From assembly GCA_041916775.1 (NCBI GenBank), contig JAYRYZ010000010.1, positions 1-64,000 of the forward strand: a stretch of 64,000 nucleotides of DNA, written 5' to 3'. This DNA is from UBA2357 sp041916775. GTDB taxonomy: Bacteria; Pseudomonadota; Gammaproteobacteria; Burkholderiales; Rhodocyclaceae. Under the pieces are notes generated by a model, which had not been told where the DNA came from, made no database searches, and saw only the letters and a list, made by a program, of their open reading frames with translations. How positions within the stretch are numbered: the first letter of the stretch is position 1; the number at the start of each line of letters is the position of its first letter. Of this stretch, positions 1-7,692 are shown piece after piece. A program made the position numbers and the translations under genes.

Positions 1-503
1 TTGCGCGTGCCGGGGCCGGCGCTCTTGCTCGAGACGGTGGCGACGATCTCGCCGTAGGCGACCTTCTGCACACGCGACACCGCTGCGACCATGGGGATGG
101 TGGCCTGGCCGCCGCAGGTGACCATGTTGACGTTCATCTCACCACGCCCCACATGCTCAACGAGGTTCACCGGCGGCACGCAGAAGGGCCCGATCGCCGC
201 CGGGGTGAGGTCGATCATGAGCACGCCCAGTTCGTTGAGCTTGCGGCTGTTCTCGGCATGGACATAGGCGCTGGTGGCGTCGAAGGCGATCTGCACGCCG
301 TCGGCGAGGACATGCGGCAGCAGGCCGTCGACGCCGTCCGCGGTGGTCTTGAGGCCCATCTCGCGGGCGCGCGCGAGGCCCTCCGAGGTGGCGTCGATGC
401 CCACCATCCACACCGGCTCCAGCACCGGGCTGCGCTTGAGTTTGTAGAGCAGGTCGGTGCCGATGTTGCCCGGGCCGATCAGGGCGCATTTGATCTTGTT
501 CAT
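1..503 (-). CDS. dmpF: Acetaldehyde dehydrogenase (acylating), C-terminus cut by window edge
   Basis: This enzyme converts acetaldehyde, CoA and NAD+ to acetyl-CoA, the last step of the catechol meta pathway, normally in complex with the aldolase DmpG. The first 167 residues are present. They begin [18 protein letters not shown], a Rossmann GxGxxG-type nucleotide-binding start. The stretch [13 protein letters not shown] near residues 126-138 carries the catalytic Cys expected in the DmpF/BphJ/MhpF family. The ATG at 503 was chosen because it gives the standard family N-terminus. It is the last visible gene of the lower-pathway operon, about 107 bases after dmpE. The coding frame runs off the left edge, so the gene is partial because of the window and not because of a mutation. 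Confidence 0.93.
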   Translation of the reverse strand, partial: MNKIKCALIGPGNIGTDLLYKLKRSPVLEPVWMVGIDATSEGLARAREMGLKTTADGVDGLLPHVLADGVQIAFDATSAYVHAENSRKLNELGVLMIDLTPAAIGPFCVPPVNLVEHVGRGEMNVNMVTCGGQATIPMVAAVSRVQKVAYGEIVATVSSKSAGPGTR

Positions 504-610
504 CTGTTCCATCCTCCGCAGAATGTCTCTGGTGGGGAATTGCATGCCGCGCGGCGGCTTCGGGGGGAGAGCTGCAGGGACAGCGCCGCCGCACGGATGC
601 AAAACCGGAT

Positions 611-1393
611 TTACACGAAGCGCACCGAGCAGCCGCCGATGCCGCCGATGGTGACGCGCAGGTTGTCGCCGGCCTTCACCGGCACCATGATCGCGAGCGA
701 GCCGGACAGGATCACCTCGCCCGCCTTGAGCGGAATGTCGAGGCTGCCGAGCATGTTCGCGAGCCATGCGACCGCGTTCGCCGGCGCACCGAGCGCCGCC
801 GCGCCCGAGCCGGTGGCGACGATCTCGCCGTTCTTCTCGAGGATCATCCCGCAGGTGTTGAGATCCACCCGGCGCGGATCGACCAGGCTATCGCCGAGCA
901 CGAACACGCCGCACGAGGCGTTGTCGGCGACGGTATCCTGGATCTTGATCTTCCAGTCGCGGATGCGCGAATCGACGATCTCGAAGCAGGTCATCACCCC
1001 CTCGGTCGCGGCGAGCACGTCGGCCGCGGTGATACCAGGGCCTTTCAGGTCCTTCTTGAGGATGAAGGCGATCTCGCCTTCCGCCTTGGGCTGGATCAGC
1101 GTGTCGGCGGGAATCGCCTCGCCCTCGTTGTAGAGCATGCCGTCGAGCAGCATGCCGAAGTCGGGCTGATACACGCCGAGCATGTTCATCACCGCCTTGG
1201 AGGTGACGCCGATCTTCTTGCCGACGATGCGCTCGCCCGCCTCGATGCGGCGCGCGATCATGCGCTCCTGCACCTGATAGGCGTCGGCGATGGTGATCTC
1301 GGGGTGACGTTCGGTGAGCGGGGCGAGCACCTCGCGCTTCACCAGCGCCTGGTAGAGCTCGTCGCCGAGCTGCTGGATCAGGGTCTTGTCCAT
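611..1393 (-). CDS. dmpE: 2-oxopent-4-enoate (2-keto-4-pentenoate) hydratase
   Basis: The 260-residue protein hydrates 2-oxopent-4-enoate to 4-hydroxy-2-oxovalerate in the meta-cleavage pathway, using a divalent metal. The sequence is collinear with the DmpE/MhpD family. It includes the conserved stretch [14 protein letters not shown], which carries the acidic metal ligands, and the glycine-rich C-terminal [10 protein letters not shown] region. The ATG at 1393 is preceded by GAGGA at good spacing. An in-frame TTG four codons upstream lies inside that ribosome site and is less likely. It follows dmpD by 8 bases, which suggests tight co-transcription. Confidence 0.95.
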   Translation of the reverse strand: MDKTLIQQLGDELYQALVKREVLAPLTERHPEITIADAYQVQERMIARRIEAGERIVGKKIGVTSKAVMNMLGVYQPDFGMLLDGMLYNEGEAIPADTLIQPKAEGEIAFILKKDLKGPGITAADVLAATEGVMTCFEIVDSRIRDWKIKIQDTVADNASCGVFVLGDSLVDPRRVDLNTCGMILEKNGEIVATGSGAAALGAPANAVAWLANMLGSLDIPLKAGEVILSGSLAIMVPVKAGDNLRVTIGGIGGCSVRFV

Positions 1394-1401
1394 GTCTTTC
1401 C

Positions 1402-2265
1402 TCAATCGAGTGGGCGGGGTTCGTCGGCGGCGGCCTCGGCGAGGAAATCGCCGACCAGGCGCGCGAAGCGCGACGCATGTTCGATCTGGGTCCAGTGCCC
1501 GCAGCGCCCGAACACATGCAGCTGGGCGCGCGCGATCCAGTTCGCGAGGGTGAGCGAGGTCGAGAGCGGGATCACCCGGTCGTCTCGGCCGTGGATCACC
1601 AGGGTTTCGTGCGGCAGCGCGCGGATCGCGGCCTCGGGGCTCGCCATCGCATCCACCCAGCGCTGGCGCGGCGCCGGGAACATCGCGCTGAAGGATTCCT
1701 GGAAGCCGGGGCGGATGCTCGCCTGGTAACGCAGCTCGGCGAGCTCGTCATTGACGAGCGAACGATCCCAGGCGAAGTAGTCCATGATGCGGCGCATGTT
1801 CTCGAACGAGGGGGTGTAGCCCCACACCGCGTCGAGACCCTCGGTGATCGCAAATGGCACGCCGACGCTGCCCATCAGCACCAGCCGCCGCACCCGCTGC
1901 GGGTGGCGGATCGCCAGCGCGAGCGCGAGCGCGCCGCCGAAGGAGTTGCCGACCAGGTCTGCACGCTCGATGCCGAGCGCGTCGAGCAGGCCGACCGCCT
2001 GCGCCACCCAGGTATCCATGTCGTAGCGCTGGCCGGCGGGGCGCTCGCTGAAGCCGAAGCCGACCATATCGGGCGCGATCACCCGCGCCTGCTGCGCCAG
2101 CGCCGGCATCACCAGCCGCCAGTTGGCCCAGGCCGACACACCCGGACCGGAACCGTGGATCATCAGCAGCGGGAAACCGCTGCCCACGTCGTGGTAGTTG
2201 GTGCGGATGCCGGCGGCGACGATGCTGTTGGCGATCTCGGGGCTGCCGGTAGGGTTGGCCGTCAT
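1402..2265 (-). CDS. dmpD: 2-hydroxymuconic semialdehyde hydrolase
   Basis: This 287-residue alpha/beta hydrolase cleaves 2-hydroxymuconic semialdehyde, or its methyl ketone analogues from cresols, to 2-oxopent-4-enoate plus formate or acetate. Visible features are the oxyanion-hole region HGSGPG, the nucleophile elbow GNSFGG (Ser), an acid residue in HGRDDRVIP and the catalytic His in GRCGHW. This is the pattern of the DmpD/XylF/TodF carbon-carbon hydrolases. The open frame extends 68 codons further upstream into dmpC, but the family N-terminus starts at the ATG at 2265, and that start was chosen. It lies 8 bases after dmpC and 8 before dmpE. Confidence 0.95.
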   Translation of the reverse strand: MTANPTGSPEIANSIVAAGIRTNYHDVGSGFPLLMIHGSGPGVSAWANWRLVMPALAQQARVIAPDMVGFGFSERPAGQRYDMDTWVAQAVGLLDALGIERADLVGNSFGGALALALAIRHPQRVRRLVLMGSVGVPFAITEGLDAVWGYTPSFENMRRIMDYFAWDRSLVNDELAELRYQASIRPGFQESFSAMFPAPRQRWVDAMASPEAAIRALPHETLVIHGRDDRVIPLSTSLTLANWIARAQLHVFGRCGHWTQIEHASRFARLVGDFLAEAAADEPRPLD

Positions 2266-2273
2266 CGCAGCGC

Positions 2274-3728
2274 TCACAGCTTGATGCAGATGTTCTTGAG
2301 CTCGGTGTAGAACTCGAGCGAGTGCACGCCGCCTTCGCGCCCGATGCCCGACTGCTTGGCGCCGCCGAAGGGGGTACGCAGGTCGCGCAGGAACCAGGAG
2401 TTCACCCACACCAGCCCGGCCTCGATCTGCGCCGCGACACGGTGGGCGCGGGCGAGGTCCTTGGTCCACACCGAGCAGGCGAGACCGTACTGGGTATCGT
2501 TGGCGCGGCGGATGACCTCGTCCTCGGCGTCGAAAGGCTGGATCAGGGTGCAGGGGCCGAAGATCTCCTCGCGCGCGATCGCCGAGTTGTCGTCGAGGCC
2601 GGTCCAGATCGTGGGCTGCACCCAGGCGCCGTTGGCGAGTTCGCCCGGCATGTCAGGCACGCCGCCGCCGGTGACGACGGTGGCACCCAGCGCCTTCGCC
2701 TTCTCGTAGTAAGAGAGCACCTTGCGCTTGTGCTCCTGCGAGATCAGCGGGCCCATGCCGGTGCTGGTGTCTTCCGGCCGGCCGAGCTTCAAGCCTTCGG
2801 CGCCCTTCTTCAGCGCGCCGACGAAGCGCTCGAAAAGCGGGCGCTCCACATACACACGCTCGGTGCCGAGGCAGACCTGGCCGCAGTTGGCGAACACCGA
2901 GCGCATGGTGCCCTCGATCGCGGCGTCGAAGTCGCAATCGGCGAACACGATCGCCGGGTTCTTACCGCCCATCTCCAGCGACACCGGACGCGAACCGGTC
3001 GCGGCCGCCTTCATGATCGCCTCGCCGGTGCGGGTCTCGCCGGTGAAGGTGATCGCGTTGACCTTGGGGTGGGTGGTGACGAACTCGCCCGCCGAGCCGG
3101 GGCCGAAGCCATGCACCACGTTGTACACGCCCTTCGGCATGCCGACCTCGTTCATCACCTCGCCGAGCAGGGTCGCGGTCTGCGGGGTTTCCTCGGACGG
3201 CTTCACCACCACGGTATTGCCGCACGCGAGCGCCGGGCCGACCTTCCAGGTCATCAAGAGCAGCGGCAGGTTCCAGGGGCAGATCACGCCGACCACACCC
3301 ACCGGGCGGCGCAGCGAGTAGTTGAGCGCGCCGCGGCCGTCCGGCGTCGCCATCTCGAAGAGCTCGGTCGGCACGCTCTTGATGACGTCGGCGAAGATCT
3401 TGAAGTTGGCCGCGCCGCGCGGGATGTCGATATGGCTCGCGAGCGAGCGCGGCTTGCCGGTGTCGGCGCACTCCGCGGCAAGGAAGTCGTCGAAGCGGCG
3501 GTTGATGCCGTCGGCCACGGCGTTGAGCAGATCCACCCGCTCGGCCACCGTCATCTTGCCCCAGGGGCCGGTGAGTGCGGCGCGCGCGGCCTCGACCGCG
3601 GCATCCACCTCGCGCTGGCCGGCTTCGTGCACCTGGGCGATGAAGCTGTTATCGAGCGGCGAGAACTTGTCGAAGGTCTTCGCGGTGGCGACGAACTCGC
3701 CGTTGATGAAGTTGTGGATCTGTTTCAT
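2274..3728 (-). CDS. dmpC: 2-hydroxymuconic semialdehyde dehydrogenase
   Basis: This 484-residue NAD+-dependent aldehyde dehydrogenase oxidises 2-hydroxymuconic semialdehyde to 4-oxalocrotonate, the oxidative branch of catechol meta-cleavage. The glutamate motif LEMGGKN and the catalytic cysteine in NCGQVCLGTERVYVE (about Cys286) are visible, and the length matches the family. The ATG at 3728 has AAGGAG six bases upstream. The open frame continues about 73 codons further, but that extension is in another reading frame of the preceding gene. Having both DmpC and DmpD means ring-fission products of phenol and of methylphenols can both be handled. Confidence 0.96.
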   Translation of the reverse strand: MKQIHNFINGEFVATAKTFDKFSPLDNSFIAQVHEAGQREVDAAVEAARAALTGPWGKMTVAERVDLLNAVADGINRRFDDFLAAECADTGKPRSLASHIDIPRGAANFKIFADVIKSVPTELFEMATPDGRGALNYSLRRPVGVVGVICPWNLPLLLMTWKVGPALACGNTVVVKPSEETPQTATLLGEVMNEVGMPKGVYNVVHGFGPGSAGEFVTTHPKVNAITFTGETRTGEAIMKAAATGSRPVSLEMGGKNPAIVFADCDFDAAIEGTMRSVFANCGQVCLGTERVYVERPLFERFVGALKKGAEGLKLGRPEDTSTGMGPLISQEHKRKVLSYYEKAKALGATVVTGGGVPDMPGELANGAWVQPTIWTGLDDNSAIAREEIFGPCTLIQPFDAEDEVIRRANDTQYGLACSVWTKDLARAHRVAAQIEAGLVWVNSWFLRDLRTPFGGAKQSGIGREGGVHSLEFYTELKNICIKL

Positions 3729-3739
3729 GTCGTGCTCCT

Positions 3740-4177
3740 TCAAATCTCGATATCGTCGGCGCCGATCGCGCGCAACCCGGCCCGCGCGCAGGCCTCGTCC
3801 TGTTGGGCGGAGGCGCCCGAGACGCCGATGCCGCCGATGAGTTGTCCCTGCGCCCGGATCGGCAGGCCGCCGCCGAACACGATGAGGTTCGGCTGGGCAG
3901 AGAAGCCGAGCTTCATGCCCTCGTAGCTGCCGCAGACGTCCATCCACTTCGCGGTGGGGAAGCCGAACCCGGCCGCGGTGGCCGCCTTGTCGATCGCGAG
4001 CCGCACCGACTGCGGGAACGCGCCCGGCATGCGCAGGAAGGCGACGAGGTTGCCGGAGACGTCGGTGACGCCGACGTTTATCAGCACGCCGAGCCCTTCC
4101 GCATGCCGCACCGCGGCGGCAACCGCGGCATGGGCCGCCTCGGCGGTGATCGTGGATTGGGTGATCGCGATGTTCAT
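3740..4177 (-). CDS. GlcG/HbpS-family (DUF336) protein of the meta-cleavage operon
   Basis: This 145-residue protein belongs to the GlcG/HbpS (DUF336) family. It has an N-terminal helical part rich in Ala/Val, the GNLVAFLRMPGAFPQSV region, and the family's typical C-terminal GGLPIRAQGQLIGGIGVSGA signature. Members of this family occur in many aromatic and glycolate operons. Some bind haem or act as extracytoplasmic sensors, but the role in phenol pathways is not established. No signal peptide is visible. It is the first gene of the lower-pathway transcription unit, directly before dmpC (11 bases). A sigma-70-like promoter and a TCTCGAGA operator lie upstream. Confidence 0.85.
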   Translation of the reverse strand: MNIAITQSTITAEAAHAAVAAAVRHAEGLGVLINVGVTDVSGNLVAFLRMPGAFPQSVRLAIDKAATAAGFGFPTAKWMDVCGSYEGMKLGFSAQPNLIVFGGGLPIRAQGQLIGGIGVSGASAQQDEACARAGLRAIGADDIEI

Positions 4178-4231
4178 TGCATGACTCCGGGCGGTGCGAC
4201 AGGATCGACGGTCAGGTTTGCAGCTTGCATG

Positions 4232-4260
4232 ACGATAGCCGAGCGTTTTCTCGATGTCAA
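4232..4260 (-). promoter_or_regulatory. Sigma-70-like promoter for the lower meta-cleavage genes
   Basis: Read on the minus strand there is a perfect -35 (TTGACA, 4255-4260) and a -10 of TATCGT (4232-4237) with a 17-base spacer. A start near 4225 would leave a leader of about 48 bases before the GlcG-like gene. The palindrome at 4266-4277 sits just upstream of the -35, where a bound regulator could affect polymerase. Confidence 0.6.
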
Positions 4261-4265
4261 TTCAT

Positions 4266-4277
4266 AATCTCGAGATT
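4266..4277. promoter_or_regulatory. Palindromic operator AATCTCGAGATT (site 1)
   Basis: A perfect 12-base palindrome in the divergent gap between the GntR-family gene and the lower-pathway operon. The same core recurs at 6162, 10970 and 11608, always in a regulatory gap of the phenol cluster. It is most simply read as the binding site of the GntR regulator encoded next to it; this is inference. Confidence 0.65.
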
Positions 4278-4359
4278 TTTTCTTTTTCCATGAACTGAGC
4301 GGTAGTCTAGAATCCGCATATCCAGTCATCCCGCATTCGCACCACGTGCCAGACCGATC

Positions 4360-5097
4360 ATGACCATGCTCGAGAACACCGCCCTTGCCGAGTCCGCCGA
4401 GCCGGCCCGCGCCCCCGAACCGAAGACGCTGGTCGAAGCGGCCTACAAGCAGTTGCGCCGCGACATCATCGAGGGCGTGCATGCGCCCGGCGACAAGCTG
4501 CGCGTCGAGCATCTCAAGGACCAGTACGAGGTGGGTGCGGGCACTCTGCGCGAGGCGCTGCTGCTGCTCGTCACCGACGCGCTGGTCGTGGCCCAGGGGC
4601 AGCGCGGCTTCCGCGTCGCACCGATCTCGCTCGCCGATTTCGAGGACATCACCCGCACCCGGGTGCTGCTCGAGACCGACGCCCTGCGCCAGTCGATCAC
4701 CCTCGGCGGCGAGGACTGGGAGGCGGGCGTGGTGGCCGCATTCCACCGCCTGTCGCGCGCCGAGCAGAAGCTCACCGATCACGAGGCCGGCATCACCGAC
4801 GAATGGGAGATGCGCAACCGCGCTTTCCATGAAGCGCTGATCGCCGCCTGCCCGTCGCGCTGGATCCGTCATTTCCAGGCCATCCTCTATCAGCAATCCG
4901 AGCGCTACCGCCGCATCAGCCTGTTCCGCCAGCCGGTCGCGCGGGATGTGCACGCCGAGCATCAGGCGCTCTTCGAGGCCACGCTCGCGCGTGACGCCAC
5001 CCGCGCCACCTCCATCCTCACCGAGCACATCCTGCGCACCCTGGACGCCCTCAAGCGCCTACCCGCGGAGGCCTTCAACAGCCCCCGCGGCCGCTGA
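4360..5097 (+). CDS. GntR-family (FCD domain) regulator of phenol catabolism, AphS-like
   Basis: This 245-residue regulator has an N-terminal GntR winged helix (about residues 25-90; LVEAAYKQLRRDIIEG, then the recognition-helix region VGAGTLREALLLL). A C-terminal all-helical FCD ligand domain follows, with the metal or ligand-binding pattern RNRAFHEALIAAC near residue 155 and a late EHQALFEA segment. GntR repressors (AphS, PhcS) are known to silence phenol genes in Comamonas testosteroni, and the position here fits that role. It is transcribed against its neighbours. It ends 11 bases from the end of dmpB and is divergent from the lower-pathway operon. ATGs at 4360 and 4366 are both possible starts. 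The ligand is unknown; a pathway intermediate is plausible. Confidence 0.9.
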   Translation: MTMLENTALAESAEPARAPEPKTLVEAAYKQLRRDIIEGVHAPGDKLRVEHLKDQYEVGAGTLREALLLLVTDALVVAQGQRGFRVAPISLADFEDITRTRVLLETDALRQSITLGGEDWEAGVVAAFHRLSRAEQKLTDHEAGITDEWEMRNRAFHEALIAACPSRWIRHFQAILYQQSERYRRISLFRQPVARDVHAEHQALFEATLARDATRATSILTEHILRTLDALKRLPAEAFNSPRGR

Positions 5098-5108
5098 GCC
5101 CGCCGGCG

Positions 5109-6038
5109 TCAGGAGACGACGGTCAGGAAGCGCTCGTTGAGCTTGCGGTCGTGGTAGAAGATGCCCGCGCCGACCTCATCCCAGGTCCACTTCACCGGTT
5201 TCCAGTCCGGGTAGCTCTGGTAGCCGCCACAGAAGGTCTCGAAGCGGTTGCCCGAAGGGTCGAAGGCGTAGATCGTGGTGCCGCGGGTGATGCCGTGGCG
5301 GGTGGGCCCGATGTCGATCGAGACCTTGTTCATCGACATGATGTCGGCGGCGCGCAGCACCTTCTCCCAGCTTTCCAGCAGGAAGGAGATGTGGTGCAGC
5401 TTGCCCGGCTCCGGGTGACGCACGAAGGCGATGTCGTGCGCCTTGATCGAGCACGACAGCCAGATCGCGAGGTCGGTCTTGCCGTCTTCCATGACGACGT
5501 GCTCGACCAGGTAGAAGCCCAGCACCTTCTCGAAGATTTCCTGCACCTTCTCGATGTCCGGGCCGTAGAGCAGGCAGTGGTCGAGGCGGATCGGCGCGAT
5601 GCCGCGCTCGGCGTCGTTGGTCCAGGGCGGCGGGTTGGTGTAGGTCTCGTCGCTCCCGTAGTCGGACTTCTCCCAGTAGAGCTCGATCTGGTGGCCGGAC
5701 GGCACCTCGAAGCGCACCCGCTCGCCGGTCTCCAGCAGATCGCCGGCCGGGATGCGCGAGGTCTTGAGGCCGAAGGCCTGCAGGTCGGCGTCGAGCTTGT
5801 CGAGCGTGGCCTGGTCCGCGACCTTGAAGGCGAAGAAGTCGATGCCGGCACTCTCCGCCTCGCGGATGATGAGGCTGTTGTGGTCGCGCTCGTCCCAGGC
5901 CTTGAAATACACCCGCCCTTGCGCATCGCGCCCGGTCTCGATCAGGCCGAGCACGTTCTTGTAGTGGTTGATGCCCTCTTCCAGGTCCAGCACGCGGATC
6001 TGGGCGTGGCCCGGGCGCAGCACTCCAGTCATTGCCAT
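5109..6038 (-). CDS. dmpB: Catechol 2,3-dioxygenase (extradiol)
   Basis: This 309-residue type I extradiol dioxygenase cleaves catechol next to the hydroxyls to 2-hydroxymuconic semialdehyde, using Fe(II). The iron ligands are visible in the expected order: His154 (RLDHCLLYG), a His in KLHHISF near 215, and Glu267 in GNRFETFCGG. This matches the His153/His214/Glu265 pattern of XylE/DmpB. The ATG at 6038 follows GGAGGAGAG at good spacing; the upstream in-frame extension lacks such support. Its own upstream gap of about 146 bases contains the second TCTCGAGA site. It may therefore have a regulated promoter in addition to read-through from dmpP. Confidence 0.97.
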   Translation of the reverse strand: MAMTGVLRPGHAQIRVLDLEEGINHYKNVLGLIETGRDAQGRVYFKAWDERDHNSLIIREAESAGIDFFAFKVADQATLDKLDADLQAFGLKTSRIPAGDLLETGERVRFEVPSGHQIELYWEKSDYGSDETYTNPPPWTNDAERGIAPIRLDHCLLYGPDIEKVQEIFEKVLGFYLVEHVVMEDGKTDLAIWLSCSIKAHDIAFVRHPEPGKLHHISFLLESWEKVLRAADIMSMNKVSIDIGPTRHGITRGTTIYAFDPSGNRFETFCGGYQSYPDWKPVKWTWDEVGAGIFYHDRKLNERFLTVVS

Positions 6039-6161
6039 GGTTCTCTCCTCCAGTGTGTGTCCGTCCAGCGTTCGCGACGCCGGGCGCGACGGGTTCATGC
6101 GGGTCGGCGCAGGATGCACGACCCGCGCATGTTAAACCTGCAAATTCGACAACTTGAAATT

Positions 6162-6171
6162 ATCTCGAGAT
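6162..6171. promoter_or_regulatory. Palindromic operator ATCTCGAGAT (site 2)
   Basis: A perfect 10-base palindrome in the gap between dmpP and dmpB, part of a family of four such sites. It lies about 124 bases upstream of the dmpB start. No convincing -35/-10 or sigma-54 promoter could be assigned beside it. Confidence 0.6.
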
Positions 6172-6184
6172 TTATTGATCCAGA

Positions 6185-7240
6185 TCAGATCCGCTTGAAC
6201 AAGGGGCTGCGTACCTGCTGGACATCCGCCGCCGAGAAGAACTTCTCGGTGTAGATGTCGTTCTCGAACAACCTGCCCTGCATCAGGGTGGTGATGCACG
6301 CGTCGATCATCAGCGGTGGCCCGCACAGATAGGCCTTGTGGCCGCGGAAGTCGCCGTCGAAATGCACCTTGGCCGCCTCATGCACGAAGCCACGCAGCCC
6401 GCCCCAGCCGGAATCGGCCGGCTCGTCCGACAGCGCCGGCACATAGGTGAAATGTGCATGGCGTTCTGCGAGGGCGAGGAAGTCGTCGTGGTAGTACAGC
6501 TCGGCGCGGTTGCGCTGGCCATAGACGAGCGTGATCGGGCGGGTGTCGCCCGCGTCCAGCAGATCGAGGATCATCGACTTCGGGCTCGACAACCCCGAGC
6601 CGCCCGCCATGAAGATGAGCGGTTCGGGCGCGGACTTGCGCACGAAGAAGCGACCGTATGGTCCGGAGAGCTTCACCCGGTCGCCCGGCCTGAGCTGCTC
6701 GTGCACCCAGGTCGTGCCCTGCCCGCCCGGCACGATGCGGATGTTGAGCTCCACCTCGGCGCCGGTGGAAGGCGGATTCGCGAGCGAGAACGCGCGCGTC
6801 AGCCGCCCGCCGTCGATATCGAGGTTCACATACTGGCCGGCCTGGAAATGCAGTGGCCGGTCGAGCGTGACGAACACCGCCTTGATCGTCGGCGTCACCG
6901 CCTCGATGCGGCTCACGGTGCCGGGGAAGTCTTCCACCGGGATGCTCTCGGCATCGGGCTCTTCCTCGATCTCGGCTTCGATCACCACGTCGCTCTGCAG
7001 GCGCGCGCAGCAGGCGAGCGTCTTGCCCTCGTCGCGCTCGAAGTCCATGAGCGCGAAGCTGGAGGCCTCGCCGTGATCCACCTCGCCATCCACGACCTGG
7101 ATCTTGCAGGTCGCGCACAGGCCGTGACAGCAGGCGTGCGGCAGCCAGATCCCGGCGCGCAGCGCGGCGTCGAGGATGGTCTGGTCGTCCTCGACCTCGA
7201 TGGTCTGGCCGAGGGGCTCGATGGTGAGTTCGTAGCTCAT
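6185..7240 (-). CDS. dmpP: Phenol hydroxylase reductase component (FAD, 2Fe-2S)
   Basis: The 351-residue reductase passes electrons from NAD(P)H to the diiron hydroxylase. The N-terminal plant-type ferredoxin domain has Cys37-x4-Cys42-x2-Cys45 and a distal Cys near 77. The FAD-binding part shows RAFSLAN and GPYGRFFV. The nucleotide-binding part shows AGGSGLSSPKSMI and CGPPLMIDA. Length and domain order match DmpP/PhlF/TouF. It is the last gene of the dmpKLMNOP block, 7 bases after dmpO. Confidence 0.97.
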   Translation of the reverse strand: MSYELTIEPLGQTIEVEDDQTILDAALRAGIWLPHACCHGLCATCKIQVVDGEVDHGEASSFALMDFERDEGKTLACCARLQSDVVIEAEIEEEPDAESIPVEDFPGTVSRIEAVTPTIKAVFVTLDRPLHFQAGQYVNLDIDGGRLTRAFSLANPPSTGAEVELNIRIVPGGQGTTWVHEQLRPGDRVKLSGPYGRFFVRKSAPEPLIFMAGGSGLSSPKSMILDLLDAGDTRPITLVYGQRNRAELYYHDDFLALAERHAHFTYVPALSDEPADSGWGGLRGFVHEAAKVHFDGDFRGHKAYLCGPPLMIDACITTLMQGRLFENDIYTEKFFSAADVQQVRSPLFKRI

Positions 7241-7247
7241 GACGCGC

Positions 7248-7607
7248 TCAGCTGCACGAGCCCGCGATGCCGGTGAGCCCGGGCGTGCGGAAGCGGATCA
7301 CGTCCTTGTGGCGCAGGCCGTTGTCGGCGAGCGACTTGTCGAAATCCGGACTCCAGGGCTTGCCCGACTTGAACCACTCGGCGCGCGACCAGTCGATCTG
7401 CGCGAAGTCGGGGTGGTAGCCGAAGGCGCCCGGCAGCACCGCCTCGATCACCGCGCGGAAGGGCATGGTGGGCGGGAAGGGGAAGGCGAACGGGGCACAG
7501 AACAGCAGGTGATCCTCCCAGCCGATGTAGAGAAGTTGCGCGCCGTGGAACTTGTCGGCGGCATCGAGCGGGGCAAAATCGTATTCCTTGACGGCAGCGA
7601 CAGCCAT
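7248..7607 (-). CDS. dmpO: Phenol hydroxylase gamma subunit
   Basis: This 119-residue small subunit of the (alpha-beta-gamma)2 phenol hydroxylase contains the family's YIGWEDHLLFCAPFAFPFPP segment near residues 27-46 and a C-terminal GLRHKDVIRFRTPGL stretch. It has no cofactor of its own and stabilises the hydroxylase. It is encoded between the alpha subunit and the reductase, the invariant order of these operons. The start at 7607 is preceded by AAGGAGACATC. Confidence 0.95.
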   Translation of the reverse strand: MAVAAVKEYDFAPLDAADKFHGAQLLYIGWEDHLLFCAPFAFPFPPTMPFRAVIEAVLPGAFGYHPDFAQIDWSRAEWFKSGKPWSPDFDKSLADNGLRHKDVIRFRTPGLTGIAGSCS

Positions 7608-7692
7608 GTGATGTCTCCTTGTCGTGATCTCGTTGCGCGGGGTGCAGGTGTCCCGGTCCGCATTGACCGGGACGTACCTGCCGCCCCCCGGG

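Noticed and set aside
6175..6187. TTGATCCAGATCA as a DmpR enhancer for dmpB
   Set aside because: Only one imperfect copy, overlapping the end of dmpP, with no -24/-12 element at a suitable distance.
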